Positions 8,375 through 17,272 are shown, counted from the stretch's first letter. The stretch is 64,000 nucleotides of DNA from Streptomyces fodineus (GCF_001735805.1 NZ_CP017248.1:6448001-6512000); one strand, 5' to 3'. Made by a program: numbers and translations. Notes: a model not told the origin generated them from the sequence alone.

Positions 8375-8821
8375 ATGGCTCCGCGCATCGCGCACGCCGG
8401 TCTGAACGTCACCGACCTCGACCGCTCACTCGCCCTCTACCGCGACCTCCTCGGCTTCGCCGTGCTCGCCGAGGGCAAGGAGGACGACCAGCGCTGGGCG
8501 ATGCTGGGGGAGAGCGGCGGCGCCCCGCTCGTCACCCTCTGGCAGCAGGCCCAGGGCTCGTACGACAGCGGTCGCCCCGGACTGCACCACCTCGCCTTCA
8601 CGGTCGACTCGATCGACCGCGTCCGGGAGTACGAGACGGCGCTGCGGGACGCCGGAGTCGACTTCGCCCATGACGGCGTGGTCGCCCACCGCGAGGGCGG
8701 CACCTCGGGCGGGATCTTCTTCCACGACCCCGACGGCATCCGCCTGGAGATCGCCGCCCCCCTCGGCCCCGACGGCGCCCCGGCTCCTCACGCGGACGCC
8801 CCGACCTGCGGCTTCTTCTAG
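8375..8821 (+). CDS. VOC-family (glyoxalase/dioxygenase fold) protein
   Basis: A 148-residue vicinal-oxygen-chelate protein with two paired beta-alpha-beta-beta-beta modules. The first opens with HAGLNVTDLDRSLALYRDLLGF and carries a His; the second has LHHLAFTVDS and ends at FHDPDGIRLEI, whose Glu is a usual metal ligand. These proteins are lyases, isomerases, ring-cleaving dioxygenases or drug-binding resistance proteins; the substrate cannot be told. GAAGGAG lies 7 bp before the ATG. It is divergent from the CGNR regulator and only 2 bp from the next gene, with which it is probably transcribed. Confidence 0.9.
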   Translation: MAPRIAHAGLNVTDLDRSLALYRDLLGFAVLAEGKEDDQRWAMLGESGGAPLVTLWQQAQGSYDSGRPGLHHLAFTVDSIDRVREYETALRDAGVDFAHDGVVAHREGGTSGGIFFHDPDGIRLEIAAPLGPDGAPAPHADAPTCGFF

Positions 8822-8823
8822 CC

Positions 8824-9810
8824 ATGGGCACCTACCACGCGGGCTCGCTCGCCGTGCAGGACCTCCTGGGCGTCCGCGACCGCGCCGCCCACGTGGGCCG
8901 CTCCCTCGGCCAGGACATCAAGCCGGTCGCGGCGGCCTTCCTGGAACTCCAGCCACTACTGGTGGTGGGAGCGGCGGACCCGGGGACGGGGAGGGTGTGG
9001 GCGTCCGCCCTCACGGGGACCCCGGGCTTCGTCCGGGCCACGGGCCCGCGACAGATGTCGGTCGTCTCGGACTCCGGACGGGACAGCCGGCCTCAAGGGG
9101 CGCGGGGCCGTGGCCGACCTACGGCTGCCGCCGCGTGGGCGCGACCGGCCACGGGCGAGCCGCACCCGCGCGACGACGCCGGCGACCCGCTCACCACGGC
9201 GCTGAAGACCCCCGGCACCCCCGTCGGCACCATCGCCCTGGACCCCCGAACCCGCCGCCGTATGCGCCTCAACGGCCGGCTGCGGCCGACGTCCCGCGGG
9301 TTCGCCGTCGAGGCGGACCAGGTCTTCTCCAACTGCCCCAAATACATCCAGCGCAGGGAGACGTACGAGACACCCGATGGCCGTACGCCGGACAGTCCGC
9401 ACCGACTGACCGAACTCGCCCAGCCGCAACAGGAGTTCGTGCAGAGGGCCGACACCTTCTTCATGGCCACCGTGCACCCCGGCGGAGCCGACGTGAGCCA
9501 CCGCGGCGGCAACCCCGGATTCGTCCAGGTCGCATCCCCGCACGAACTGACCTGGCCCGACTACCCCGGCAACGCCATGTTCCTCACCCTCGGCAACCTG
9601 CGCAGCGACCCCCGCGCCGGACTGCTCTTCCTCGACTGGACCACCGGCACCACCCTCCAGTTCACCGGAGAGGCCCGCGCCGAGTTCACGGCGGCCGGCG
9701 AGCGCCGCGTCCGCTTCACGCTCACCGAGGCCCTGTGGACCCCGTCCGCCCTCCCGCTGCGCTGGTCCGCACCCGAATATTCACCGGCGAACCCGGACCT
9801 GCCGGGCTAA
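8824..9810 (+). CDS. Pyridoxamine 5'-phosphate oxidase-like protein with inserted repeat
   Basis: A 328-residue flavin/F420-type split-barrel protein. It starts with GSLAVQDLLGVRDRAAHVGRSL, continues with PLLVVGAADPGTGRVWASALTG, and resumes with VGTIALDPRTRRRMRLNGRL and the characteristic NCPKYIQRR, followed by MATVHPGGADVSHRGGNPGFV. Between about residues 80 and 120 sits an Arg/Ala/Gly-rich stretch that does not belong to the fold; at DNA level it matches a Streptomyces dispersed repeat inserted in frame (9085-9175). The ATG is 2 bp after the VOC stop, suggesting an operon. The protein may still fold if the insert is a surface loop. Confidence 0.85.
   Translation: MGTYHAGSLAVQDLLGVRDRAAHVGRSLGQDIKPVAAAFLELQPLLVVGAADPGTGRVWASALTGTPGFVRATGPRQMSVVSDSGRDSRPQGARGRGRPTAAAAWARPATGEPHPRDDAGDPLTTALKTPGTPVGTIALDPRTRRRMRLNGRLRPTSRGFAVEADQVFSNCPKYIQRRETYETPDGRTPDSPHRLTELAQPQQEFVQRADTFFMATVHPGGADVSHRGGNPGFVQVASPHELTWPDYPGNAMFLTLGNLRSDPRAGLLFLDWTTGTTLQFTGEARAEFTAAGERRVRFTLTEALWTPSALPLRWSAPEYSPANPDLPG
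9085..9175 (+). repeat. Dispersed Streptomyces repeat inserted within a gene
   Basis: The stretch with CCTCAAGGGGCGCGGGGC, then CTACGGCTGCCGCCGCGTGG and GCGCGACCGGCCACGG resembles a palindromic repeat common in Streptomyces intergenic DNA. The likeness is from memory; boundaries are approximate. Here it lies inside an open reading frame and keeps it open. Confidence 0.6.
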
Positions 9811-9819
9811 CGTCCGGGA

Positions 9820-10299
9820 ATGCGACGGAAGTTGAGGGTGGCGGCCTACGCCGTATGCGTCCGCGACGGACAGATCCTGCTCGCGCGTTCCCCCGGCCCC
9901 GGCCCGGCTCCCGAGTGGGTGCTGCCGGGTGGCGGCATGGAGCACGGCGAGGACCCGTACGACACGGTCCGCCGCGAGGTAAGCGAGGAGACCGGCTACC
10001 GCATCGCGGTGACCGGTCTCCTCGGCGTGGACTCGCAGCGGCTGACCGTGGCCCGTCACCGCCGCACCGACTACCACGCCCTGCGGATCGTCTACGAAGG
10101 CGAGGTCATCGGCGGTGAACTCCGCTACGAAGTCGGCGGGTCCACCGATTTCGCGGCATGGCAGGAGCTTTCGGCCGTGCCGGAGCTGAACCGGGTGCCC
10201 CTGGCCGACATCGCGCTGCGGCTCTGGCGGGAACGTCCCGCGAGCGGCCGTCTCACCGCCGAGGCCCCTCCCCTGCCCCGGCAGGTGAACGAGGAGTAA
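9820..10299 (+). CDS. NUDIX hydrolase
   Basis: A 159-residue hydrolase of nucleoside-diphosphate-linked substrates. The Nudix box is complete: GGGMEHGEDPYDTVRREVSEETGY, about residues 37-60, with the catalytic REVSEE. A leading strand VAAYAVCVRDGQILLAR and trailing strands (DYHALRIVYEGEV) fit the fold. The ATG lies 9 bp after the preceding stop, so it may be expressed with the PNPOx-like gene. It could be a housecleaning or nucleotide-sugar hydrolase; the substrate cannot be predicted. Confidence 0.93.
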   Translation: MRRKLRVAAYAVCVRDGQILLARSPGPGPAPEWVLPGGGMEHGEDPYDTVRREVSEETGYRIAVTGLLGVDSQRLTVARHRRTDYHALRIVYEGEVIGGELRYEVGGSTDFAAWQELSAVPELNRVPLADIALRLWRERPASGRLTAEAPPLPRQVNEE

Positions 10300-10498
10300 C
10301 TGCCCCTCGGCCGCCCGCAATCCACTCCATGACCGCATCCCGTACCCCGTGATCCACGTACGGTGATGGGCGCTGCGCGTTGCCGCCGAGTTCACGCGCA
10401 GGTCATCCCCGGTGCCAACGATCCACAGGAGCGGGGCGTTCGCGGCAGCGACGGCCCGCGACCACCGCCGACGCGTTCGCACCCGGGGAGATCGCGCC

Positions 10499-12244
10499 AT
10501 GTCGCGCATACGCTCTGTCGCCACCTCCGCTCTGGGGGTCAACCGCCGTACCGTCCTCGCCGCCGCCGGAGCGGTCTCGCTCTCCGCGGGCGTCGGCTAC
10601 GCCCTGCGCCCCACCGACAGCGAGGCCGCGACCACCGCGCCGGTCGCCCACGCGCGGCAGGCCACCGCCGCGACCCCGCTCGCCCCCTACACCAAGGGCA
10701 CCACCCTCGCCTCCGTCGCCGCGCCCCGGAACAGCTCCGGCTATCGCCGGCTCGGTGACGGGCCCGGCTGGTCGCGCGTGGTGCGCGGTGAGCTGGCCAC
10801 GCCCAAGTCCGGCCGGGCGGGCCGCCGTACGACCCTCGCGGCGTTCGTGCAGCTCACCGACCTGCACCTGATGGACGTTCAGCACCCGCTGCGCTGGGAG
10901 TTCCTGCGCGCGGCCGACCCGCACACCTGGCGGCCGCAGGAGGCGCTCACCGTGCCCGGTGCGATCGCGCTCGTCGAGCGGGTGAACGCGCTCAAGGGCG
11001 CCCCCGCCACCGGAGCCCCGCTGCACTTCGTCATGACCACCGGCGACAACACCGACAACAACGCCCACTCCGAACTGGAGTGGTTCATGAAGGTGATGAG
11101 CGGCGGCCGGATCAGCCCCAACTCCGGTGACCCGCGGCACTACGAGGGTGTGCAGAACAGCGGTCTGAAGCTGTTCTGGCAGCCCGACGCCACCCTCCGC
11201 GACAACGACAAGGCGCTCGGCTTCCCGCAGCTGAAGGGCTTCCTGGCCGCCGCGGTCCGCGAGGTGCGCAGCCCCGGCCTCAACCTGCCCTGGTACTCCA
11301 CCGTCGGCAACCACGACGCCCTCGCGCTCGGCGCCTACGGCTCCCGCGGCGACCGCTACCTCGCCGAGGCGGCCATCGGCGGCAAGAAGCTGATGCAGGT
11401 CCCGGCCGCCGATGCGAAAAAGCTCCTCGCCTCCATCAACAACGGCACCGACCCCAAGGGCGCCGGCTACCGGGACTTCCTCAAGGCCCACGCCCGCTCG
11501 ATGCGTTCGGTCACGCCGGACGACAGGCGCGCCCCCTACACCCCGGCCGACTACCTCAAGGCCCACCTCGACCCGGCCCACCAGGGCCTCGGCCCGGTCG
11601 GGCACGGCTACTCCTCGGCGAACCTCGACGCGGGCACCCAGTACTACGCCTTCCGCATCTCCGAGGACGTCATCGGCATCAGCCTCGACACCACCGACGC
11701 CGGCGGCCACTACGAGGGCTCCCTCGGCACCGCCCAGCTGAACTGGCTGGATGGGACGCTGAAGGACAACAAGGACTCCTACGCCGTCGTCTTCAGCCAC
11801 CACACCAGCACATCGATGGACAACACCCGCCCCGACCCGGCCCGCCCGGGCGAGAAGCGGCACAGCGGCGCCGAGGTGCTCTCCGTGCTCGGCGCGCACG
11901 CCAATGTGCTGGCCTGGGTGAACGGCCACATGCACAGGAACCTCATCACCCCGCACCAGGGCTCCGGCGGCCGCTCCTTCTGGGAGATCTCCACCGCCTC
12001 GCACATCGACTTCCCGCACCTGGCGCGGATCATCGAGCTGGTGGACAACAAGGACGGCACGCTCTCCGTGTTCACCACGCTGATCGAGTCCGCCGCCCCG
12101 CACCGCACCGACTTCACCGACCTCTCCCAGACCGGCCTCGCCGCCCTCTACCGCGAGCTGGCCTACAACGCCCCCGGCGCCGCCAAGACCCTCGCGGGCG
12201 GCGCGGGGGACCGGAACACGGAGCTGGTGCTGAAGAAGGGCTGA
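10499..12244 (+). CDS. Secreted metallophosphoesterase (TIGR03767-like), Tat signal
   Basis: A 581-residue calcineurin-like phosphoesterase. The N-terminus carries a twin-arginine signal (NRRTVLAAAGAVSLSAGVGYA), so it is exported folded. Metal-binding blocks are visible: TDLHLMD (block 1), TTGDNTDNN (block 2), TVGNHDA (block 3), VVFSHHT and WVNGHMHRN (C-terminal His ligands). The ATG at 10499 was chosen for GGGGAG 8 bp upstream; the frame is open further upstream without a ribosome binding site. It stands alone and may serve in phosphate scavenging or cell-envelope metabolism. Confidence 0.9.
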   Translation: MSRIRSVATSALGVNRRTVLAAAGAVSLSAGVGYALRPTDSEAATTAPVAHARQATAATPLAPYTKGTTLASVAAPRNSSGYRRLGDGPGWSRVVRGELATPKSGRAGRRTTLAAFVQLTDLHLMDVQHPLRWEFLRAADPHTWRPQEALTVPGAIALVERVNALKGAPATGAPLHFVMTTGDNTDNNAHSELEWFMKVMSGGRISPNSGDPRHYEGVQNSGLKLFWQPDATLRDNDKALGFPQLKGFLAAAVREVRSPGLNLPWYSTVGNHDALALGAYGSRGDRYLAEAAIGGKKLMQVPAADAKKLLASINNGTDPKGAGYRDFLKAHARSMRSVTPDDRRAPYTPADYLKAHLDPAHQGLGPVGHGYSSANLDAGTQYYAFRISEDVIGISLDTTDAGGHYEGSLGTAQLNWLDGTLKDNKDSYAVVFSHHTSTSMDNTRPDPARPGEKRHSGAEVLSVLGAHANVLAWVNGHMHRNLITPHQGSGGRSFWEISTASHIDFPHLARIIELVDNKDGTLSVFTTLIESAAPHRTDFTDLSQTGLAALYRELAYNAPGAAKTLAGGAGDRNTELVLKKG

Positions 12245-12338
12245 TATTCACCCAACCGGCGTACAGTCGGGCAACCTTCGCGCATGCCGCACCGGTTTGT
12301 CCTCCCGACCGCACCGAACACACAGGTTGGGGGAAGAC

Positions 12339-13469
12339 ATGCGCGTACGTACGACTCTGCTGGGTGCCGCGGCCCTGCTCCTCGCGGGGGCCGTGGCCGC
12401 CCCGGCGGTGGCCGTCTCCGGGAGCGAGGGGCACGCCGCCACCCGCAAGGCCGTCGAGGCCATGGTCGCGGCCGGCGTGCCCGGTGTGACCGCCACCGCG
12501 GCGGACGTCCACGGCACCTGGTCCATGACCGCCGGCGTGGGCGACATCCGCACGGGCGAGCCCCGCTCCACTGCCGACCGCTACCGCGTCGGCAGCATCA
12601 CCAAGACCTTCGTCGCCACCGTCCTGCTCCAGTTGGAGGCGGAGGGCCGGCTGTCCCTGGACGACACGGTGGACACCTGGCTGCCGGGCGTCGTCCGCGG
12701 CCACGGCCACGACGGCCGGCACATCACCGTCCGCCGGCTGCTGAACCACACCAGCGGCATCTTCAGCTTCACCGAGGACAAGGACTTCCAATCCGCCTAC
12801 TTCACCAAGGACGGCTTCTACCGGCACCGCTACGACACGCTCACCCCGCGCGAGCTGGTGGCGATCGCCATGCGGCACAAGCCGGACTTCGCGCCGGGCG
12901 CGTCCTGGCACTACTCCAACACCAACTTCGTGGTCGCCGGCATGGTGATCGAGAAGGTGACGGGGCATTCGTACGCCACCGAGATCAAGCGGCGCATCCT
13001 CGCCCCGCTGCGTCTGCGGGCCACGTCCCTGCCCGGTACGAGGCTCACCGTCCCGCGGCCGAGCAGCCGGGCCTACTCGAAATTCACCGACCCGAAGGGC
13101 CCCGTCTACGACGTCACCGCCCTCAACCCCTCCATCGCCTCCTCCGCGGGCGAGATGATCTCGGACTCCGCCGACCTGGACCGCTTCTACGGCGCCCTGC
13201 TCGGCGGAAGGCTCCTTCCGCCGCGGCAGCTGAAGGAGATGAAGACCACGGTGGAGATGAAAGACTCCGCGTATCCGGGCGGCTATGGCCTCGGCATCAT
13301 GGAGACGCCGCTGAGCTGCGGTGTTCGAGTGTGGGGCCATGACGGCGGCATTCACGGTTCCACGTCGACGGCGGTGACGACGCAGGACGGGCGGCGTTCC
13401 CTGGCCTTCAATTCGAACGGCGACTGGACCGGCGACGGGCGCAAGATCGTCGAGGGGGAATTCTGTTAG
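12339..13469 (+). CDS. Secreted serine hydrolase, class C beta-lactamase/DD-peptidase fold
   Basis: A 376-residue exported protein. The Sec signal peptide is MRVRTTLLGAAALLLAGAVAAPAVA. The serine motif SITK (SxxK) is at about residues 86-89 within RVGSITKTFVATVLL, the YxN motif is YSN in WHYSNTNFVVAG, and the third motif is HDG in WGHDGGIHG. This is the penicillin-recognising fold (D-Ala-D-Ala carboxypeptidase, esterase or beta-lactamase-like). The start follows GGGGGAAG by 2-3 bp. Action on peptidoglycan stem peptides is likely, but esterase activity cannot be excluded. Confidence 0.92.
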   Translation: MRVRTTLLGAAALLLAGAVAAPAVAVSGSEGHAATRKAVEAMVAAGVPGVTATAADVHGTWSMTAGVGDIRTGEPRSTADRYRVGSITKTFVATVLLQLEAEGRLSLDDTVDTWLPGVVRGHGHDGRHITVRRLLNHTSGIFSFTEDKDFQSAYFTKDGFYRHRYDTLTPRELVAIAMRHKPDFAPGASWHYSNTNFVVAGMVIEKVTGHSYATEIKRRILAPLRLRATSLPGTRLTVPRPSSRAYSKFTDPKGPVYDVTALNPSIASSAGEMISDSADLDRFYGALLGGRLLPPRQLKEMKTTVEMKDSAYPGGYGLGIMETPLSCGVRVWGHDGGIHGSTSTAVTTQDGRRSLAFNSNGDWTGDGRKIVEGEFC

Positions 13470-13596
13470 GCACCGTTTCATTCGCGTCATTGTGCGTTAA
13501 CCCGGACGCAATGTCCGTACCGCCTCATATCGGCTAACCCGCTATGGACGGGGATGGCTCGATCTTCTCGATCATTTATGCAAGGCGGGTGGTCGT

Positions 13597-14988
13597 GTGC
13601 GCACTACACACGGACTGCGAGTGCTGTCGGTCTACGAGGGTTTCTTCTCCGGAGGAGCCCGGATCGTGCACAGTGACGTCGTACTGGGACTGGCCGAGGG
13701 CGGCCAGTCCCACCAGGTGCTCAGCATCCATGGCGAGGTCCGGCGCGAGGCCACCCGGCAGCGCATGGAGGACGACTCCTGCTACCGGGCGCTGACCGCC
13801 GGCGGCGTCGGCGTCACCTCGCTCGGCCGCAGCGCCGGCCTGGTGGACGGGGCCCTCGCGGCGAACCTTTTCAGCGGGCCCGAGCTGGCCGAAACCGCTC
13901 GGGCCATGGCCGGGGCGGATGTGATCCTCTCCCTGAAGGAGCAGCCGCTGGCCCTGCTGAACCAGGCCGGCCTGCCCCGCCGCCCGGTCGTGGTCGGTCT
14001 GCACCGGTCCGACCCGGAGAACCAGGGCCCCGCCCTGGAGGAGCTGAAGGCCGCCATCGCCGACGGCACGGTGGCCGCGTGCGTGTGCTGCGCCGAGTCC
14101 ACGCGGGCCGCCTACGAGGCCGCCGGCATCCCGGCCCGGCTGCTGCACGTCATCCCCAACGGCGTCGACCTGCTCCGCTTCCGCCCGGACCCGGCCGCGC
14201 GGCTCGCCTTCCGCGCCTCGCAGGGGATCCCCGACCGTGCGCCCGTGGTCGTCTTCGCGGCCCGGTACGCCGCGATGAAGAACGTCCCCCTGCTGCTGCG
14301 GGCGGCCCGCGCCTGGCTCGGCCGCGAGCCCGAGGGGCACGTCGTGATGTGCGGCGCGGGCATGAACGACACCAACCCGGCCCTGTGGGCGGACATCGAG
14401 ATCGCGTTCGGCGCGGACCGGCACCTCGCGGAAAGGATTCACCTGCTCGGGGTGCGCCGCGACATGGAGGCCGTCTACGCGGGCGCCGACGTCGTCGCCC
14501 TGACCTCGGCCTCGGGTGAGGCGGCGCCGCTGTGCCTGATCGAGGGCATGATGTGCGGCGCCGTCCCGGTGACGACGGACGTGGGCGACAGCGCGTCGAT
14601 CGTCGAGGGCCTCGGCTTCGTCACCCCGCCGGACCCGGCCGCGATCGCCCTGGCCTGGTCCGCCGCGGCCGGCGGACGCACCGGGCTCGCCCCGGCCCTG
14701 GACGCCGCCCGCGAGCGCTTCAGCCGCACCCGCATGATCGCGGCCTACGCCACCCTGCTCGACGAGGTGTACGCCTCACACGTCGGCGGGCAGCGGGTCG
14801 TGGCCCAGCACGCCGCGGGCGACGCCGTCGCGCCACCGGCCGTCCCGGAAGACGACGCCCCGCAGTACGCCCTCGCGGGTGAACCCGGCCTTCTCCAGGG
14901 CCCGCTGCTGGGCGACGTTCTCGGACTCGGTGTCGGCCTCGATCCGCATCACGGGCGTGTGGGCGAAGAGGTACCGGACGAGCTGTAG
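13597..14988 (+). CDS. Glycosyltransferase, GT4-like, with read-through tail
   Basis: A retaining GT-B glycosyltransferase of 463 residues as the frame runs. The acceptor domain starts at VLSVYEGFFSGGARIVHSDV; the nucleotide-sugar half has VIPNGVDLLRFRPD, VVVFAARYAAMKNVPLLLRAA and the donor-binding ALTSASGEAAPLCLIEGMMCGAVPV. The genuine family-like part ends near ATLLDEVYA (about 14775). The last 70 or so residues are encoded antisense to a GNAT remnant and look like accidental read-through after loss of the original stop. AAGGCGGGTGG precedes the GTG start. The product is probably a cell-envelope or secondary-metabolite glycoside. Confidence 0.85.
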   Translation: MRTTHGLRVLSVYEGFFSGGARIVHSDVVLGLAEGGQSHQVLSIHGEVRREATRQRMEDDSCYRALTAGGVGVTSLGRSAGLVDGALAANLFSGPELAETARAMAGADVILSLKEQPLALLNQAGLPRRPVVVGLHRSDPENQGPALEELKAAIADGTVAACVCCAESTRAAYEAAGIPARLLHVIPNGVDLLRFRPDPAARLAFRASQGIPDRAPVVVFAARYAAMKNVPLLLRAARAWLGREPEGHVVMCGAGMNDTNPALWADIEIAFGADRHLAERIHLLGVRRDMEAVYAGADVVALTSASGEAAPLCLIEGMMCGAVPVTTDVGDSASIVEGLGFVTPPDPAAIALAWSAAAGGRTGLAPALDAARERFSRTRMIAAYATLLDEVYASHVGGQRVVAQHAAGDAVAPPAVPEDDAPQYALAGEPGLLQGPLLGDVLGLGVGLDPHHGRVGEEVPDEL

Positions 14989-15030
14989 CCGGGCCCGGGT
15001 GCCGATGCCCCGGCCACGGGCCTCGGACCC
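14776..15030 (-). pseudogene. Truncated GNAT acetyltransferase (C-terminal half)
   Basis: This frame encodes the second half of a RimJ-type GNAT: RGRGIGTRARLQLVRYLF (acetyl-CoA loop and helix), VMRIEADTESENVAQQRALEKAGF, then GVLRGVVFRDGRWRDGVARGVL and a stop. The N-terminal half is missing: upstream the frame runs into the end of the SGNH hydrolase gene and no start is available. A deletion has therefore joined the two. It overlaps the tail of the glycosyltransferase frame on the other strand. Confidence 0.75.
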
Positions 15031-15032
15031 CG

Positions 15033-15851
15033 TCAGGAAACCCGGTCGAGCACCGGGAGGTAGCCGAGCGACTGGCCCGGTGCCGTGGGGTGGTACGACT
15101 CGGTGGGGGCCAGCACGTCGACGCTGTGCAGCCAGGGGGCCGCGGAGCAGATCTCGTGGCCGGCGAAGGCTCCCCTGACGTCGGCGAAGGCGAACCCGTG
15201 GGCGGCGGCGCGGCGGGCGATCAACGCGTCGAGGTGGTCCACACCCTCGTTGAGGGCGGCGCGCGCGGTGTCCTGGAGGCCCACTTCGCAGGCGCCTCTC
15301 AGGTGGTACAGGTGCGGATAGCCGAGCACCACGACGCGGGCGCCGGGAGCCCGGTCCCTGATGGCCGAGTAGAGCCGGTCGAGGCTGTCCCCGAGGGACC
15401 TGTCCACCGTGGCGCGGGCGGCGGCGACGGCCGACAGGCAGCGGCTGGTGCCGCCCAGTGCACAGGTCGTCATCACGACGCCGAAACCCGCGTCCATGCC
15501 GCCGACGGTGAGGGTGACCAGCCTGGTGCCGGCGCCGAGCGTACCGAGCTGACCGGACAGGACGTCGCTCGTCCGGGCGTGGTTGCACGCGGCGAAGGCG
15601 AAGGCCGCCATCTTGTGCGCCGAGGCCCACAGGACCGGGTACGCCCGGCCGCTGCGCTTGCAGTTCGTGCCGGTGGGGAGGTAGTCGCCGGCACCGAGCC
15701 CGGCGGAGTAGGAGTCGCCGAGGGCCACATAGCCCACGGGTGCCGTCCGGGGCGCCGCCTGTCCCGTGCCGGGGGCGGCGACGAGGCAGGCCGTGGCGAG
15801 CACGAGGGCCGCCGAACACGCGGCTGTCCGGGTATGTCGCATACCTCTCAT
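15033..15851 (-). CDS. Secreted SGNH/GDSL hydrolase with altered oxyanion motif
   Basis: A 272-residue exported esterase/lipase-like protein. A signal peptide (AACSAALVLATACLVAAPGTGQAA) precedes block I ALGDSYSAGLG with the nucleophile Ser; the closing His lies in SYHPTAPGQ. Six or more Cys suggest disulfides as in Streptomyces SGNH lipases. Block III is VGGMDAGFG where the family has GGND, so the oxyanion-hole Asn is replaced by Met. Activity may be reduced or changed. The start is the ATG at 15851, or the in-frame ATG 9 bp further in. Confidence 0.88.
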   Translation of the reverse strand: MRGMRHTRTAACSAALVLATACLVAAPGTGQAAPRTAPVGYVALGDSYSAGLGAGDYLPTGTNCKRSGRAYPVLWASAHKMAAFAFAACNHARTSDVLSGQLGTLGAGTRLVTLTVGGMDAGFGVVMTTCALGGTSRCLSAVAAARATVDRSLGDSLDRLYSAIRDRAPGARVVVLGYPHLYHLRGACEVGLQDTARAALNEGVDHLDALIARRAAAHGFAFADVRGAFAGHEICSAAPWLHSVDVLAPTESYHPTAPGQSLGYLPVLDRVS

Positions 15852-15915
15852 CTTTCGTGGCCCGGGCCGCGCCGCCCGCGAGGCTCGTCCGTTCGGGTGA
15901 ACCGGCGTGACGCAC

Positions 15916-15954
15916 GAGGAGGGGCCACCGGATCGGCCCCGGTGGCCCCTCCTC
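15916..15954. terminator. 16-bp hairpin after the gene at 16005-17054
   Basis: Arms 15916-15931 and 15939-15954 are perfectly complementary with a 7-base loop. It lies just downstream of the minus-strand gene ending at 16005 and upstream of the SGNH gene, so it probably ends the former's transcript. Confidence 0.7.
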
Positions 15955-16004
15955 TCCCCTCCTGAGGGCTCCCCGCGGCCCTCCTGATGCCTCCCGGTCC
16001 GTCA

Positions 16005-17054
16005 CTACCGGGGAAGCACCACGACGTACGCGGCCGGGTCGCGGTCGGCGGACGCCATCAGGGCCGTACGCACCACCGTCGCCTGCTGTTCCATGCCGTC
16101 CCTGAGCTTCTTCGGCGTGATGTACACGACCGTGATCCCGAGGCGCTCCAGGTGCTCGCGCTTGCGGGCGTACTCCGACCACAGCGCGTCCTCGTCCTCC
16201 CGATGGCCTTGCCGGGGCGCCCGCGTGTCCAGCTCCACCGCCACCGCCTGGTCGGGCCAGTACGCGTCCAGGCCGCCCAGGTGCGGCCCGCCGGGCAGGC
16301 GCAGGTCGACGTTCCAGACCGGGTCGGGCAGCCCGTACTCGCTGACCATCCGGTACAGCCGGTCCTCGGCGATCGAGCGGCCCTCGGCCACGAGCGCGTC
16401 CACGGCGTCCACCACATGGGGCCGGTTCAGCAGCTTGGCCTGGGTCAACTGCCGTACCACCGCGGCCGGTTCGCAGTGGCCGCCGCGCACCGCCTCGGTC
16501 AGCAGCCGCCGTACCGCCGCCGCGTCCGTCAGCTCCGCCACCGCGTCCGCCAGCGCCCGCGGCACCGGCGCCACCGGCAGGCCCGCCACCGCCTTCGGCG
16601 TGGGCAGGGAGGGCGTGCGCAGCACCCGGACATAGCCCGAGGAGCGCAGCCGGCGCAGCCGTGGGACCAGGACGTCGACGCGGTCCAGGGAGAGCAGCGG
16701 CGGGGTGGTGGAGAAGCCGTGGAGGGTGAGGGCGGCGAGGCCCGTGATCATCGCCTCCGCGTAGACCGGGCGGTGCGGGTCCTGCGCCGTCGGCTGGGCC
16801 GGGACGCCCGGCGCGGACTCGCGGGCCGCGTACAGCAGGGACCCGTGCAGCCGCTCCTCGCTCGTCGGCGGGCCGGGGTGCAGCAGGACCACGTTCGGCA
16901 GCAGCAGCTGCCAGGGGCCGCCGGGGCGGCACTGCTCGGCCAGTTCGGCCGTCGTCACACCGTGCGAGCGGAGCTGAGCCGCCGTCAGAACCCGGCGGTG
17001 GACCTCGGAGAGGTGGCGGAGGGGGCGGGGGGAGAGCGGGGTGTTGTGCGTCAT
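16005..17054 (-). CDS. AbiEi/DUF559-like protein of unknown function
   Basis: A 349-residue cytoplasmic protein. The N-terminal third resembles the winged-helix AbiEi-type region (VLTAAQLRSHGVTTAELAEQC). The C-terminal part looks like the restriction-endonuclease-like DUF559/Vsr fold: LGGLDAYWPDQAVAVELDT, then YARKREHLERLGITVVYITPKKL. Such proteins occur widely in Actinobacteria, often as orphans, and a true toxin-antitoxin partner is not visible here. The ATG at 17054 was taken because the protein then begins with a normal hydrophilic segment. Function is not assigned. Confidence 0.72.
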   Translation of the reverse strand: MTHNTPLSPRPLRHLSEVHRRVLTAAQLRSHGVTTAELAEQCRPGGPWQLLLPNVVLLHPGPPTSEERLHGSLLYAARESAPGVPAQPTAQDPHRPVYAEAMITGLAALTLHGFSTTPPLLSLDRVDVLVPRLRRLRSSGYVRVLRTPSLPTPKAVAGLPVAPVPRALADAVAELTDAAAVRRLLTEAVRGGHCEPAAVVRQLTQAKLLNRPHVVDAVDALVAEGRSIAEDRLYRMVSEYGLPDPVWNVDLRLPGGPHLGGLDAYWPDQAVAVELDTRAPRQGHREDEDALWSEYARKREHLERLGITVVYITPKKLRDGMEQQATVVRTALMASADRDPAAYVVVLPR

Positions 17055-17168
17055 GGCGACGGGATTCCCGCGTCCGGTCCCACCCTTAACCGTTGTTACA
17101 CGCCCGTCGAAGAATGCGGACAAGAGGGGACTAAAGGTCAGGTGTTCGGATGCCGAGTAGGGACGGGA

Positions 17169-17202
17169 AACCCCTGGTCCGATCGGGTGCGGACCAGGGG
17201 TT
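17169..17202. terminator. Hairpin downstream of the second pepN
   Basis: Arms 17169-17181 and 17190-17202 form a perfect 13-bp stem with an 8-base loop, 70 bp after the minus-strand aminopeptidase stop. Confidence 0.7.
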
Positions 17203-17272
17203 ACGGTTCCGATTGACCGAATTCCGTAACGGTCACCGGCGGCCCAAGCCAAGGCCAAAGGTCGGGCCGGTG

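Noticed and set aside
16005..17054. AbiEi-like N-terminus as part of a toxin-antitoxin or phage-defence pair
   Set aside because: No AbiEii-type nucleotidyltransferase is adjacent; such orphans are ordinary in Streptomyces.
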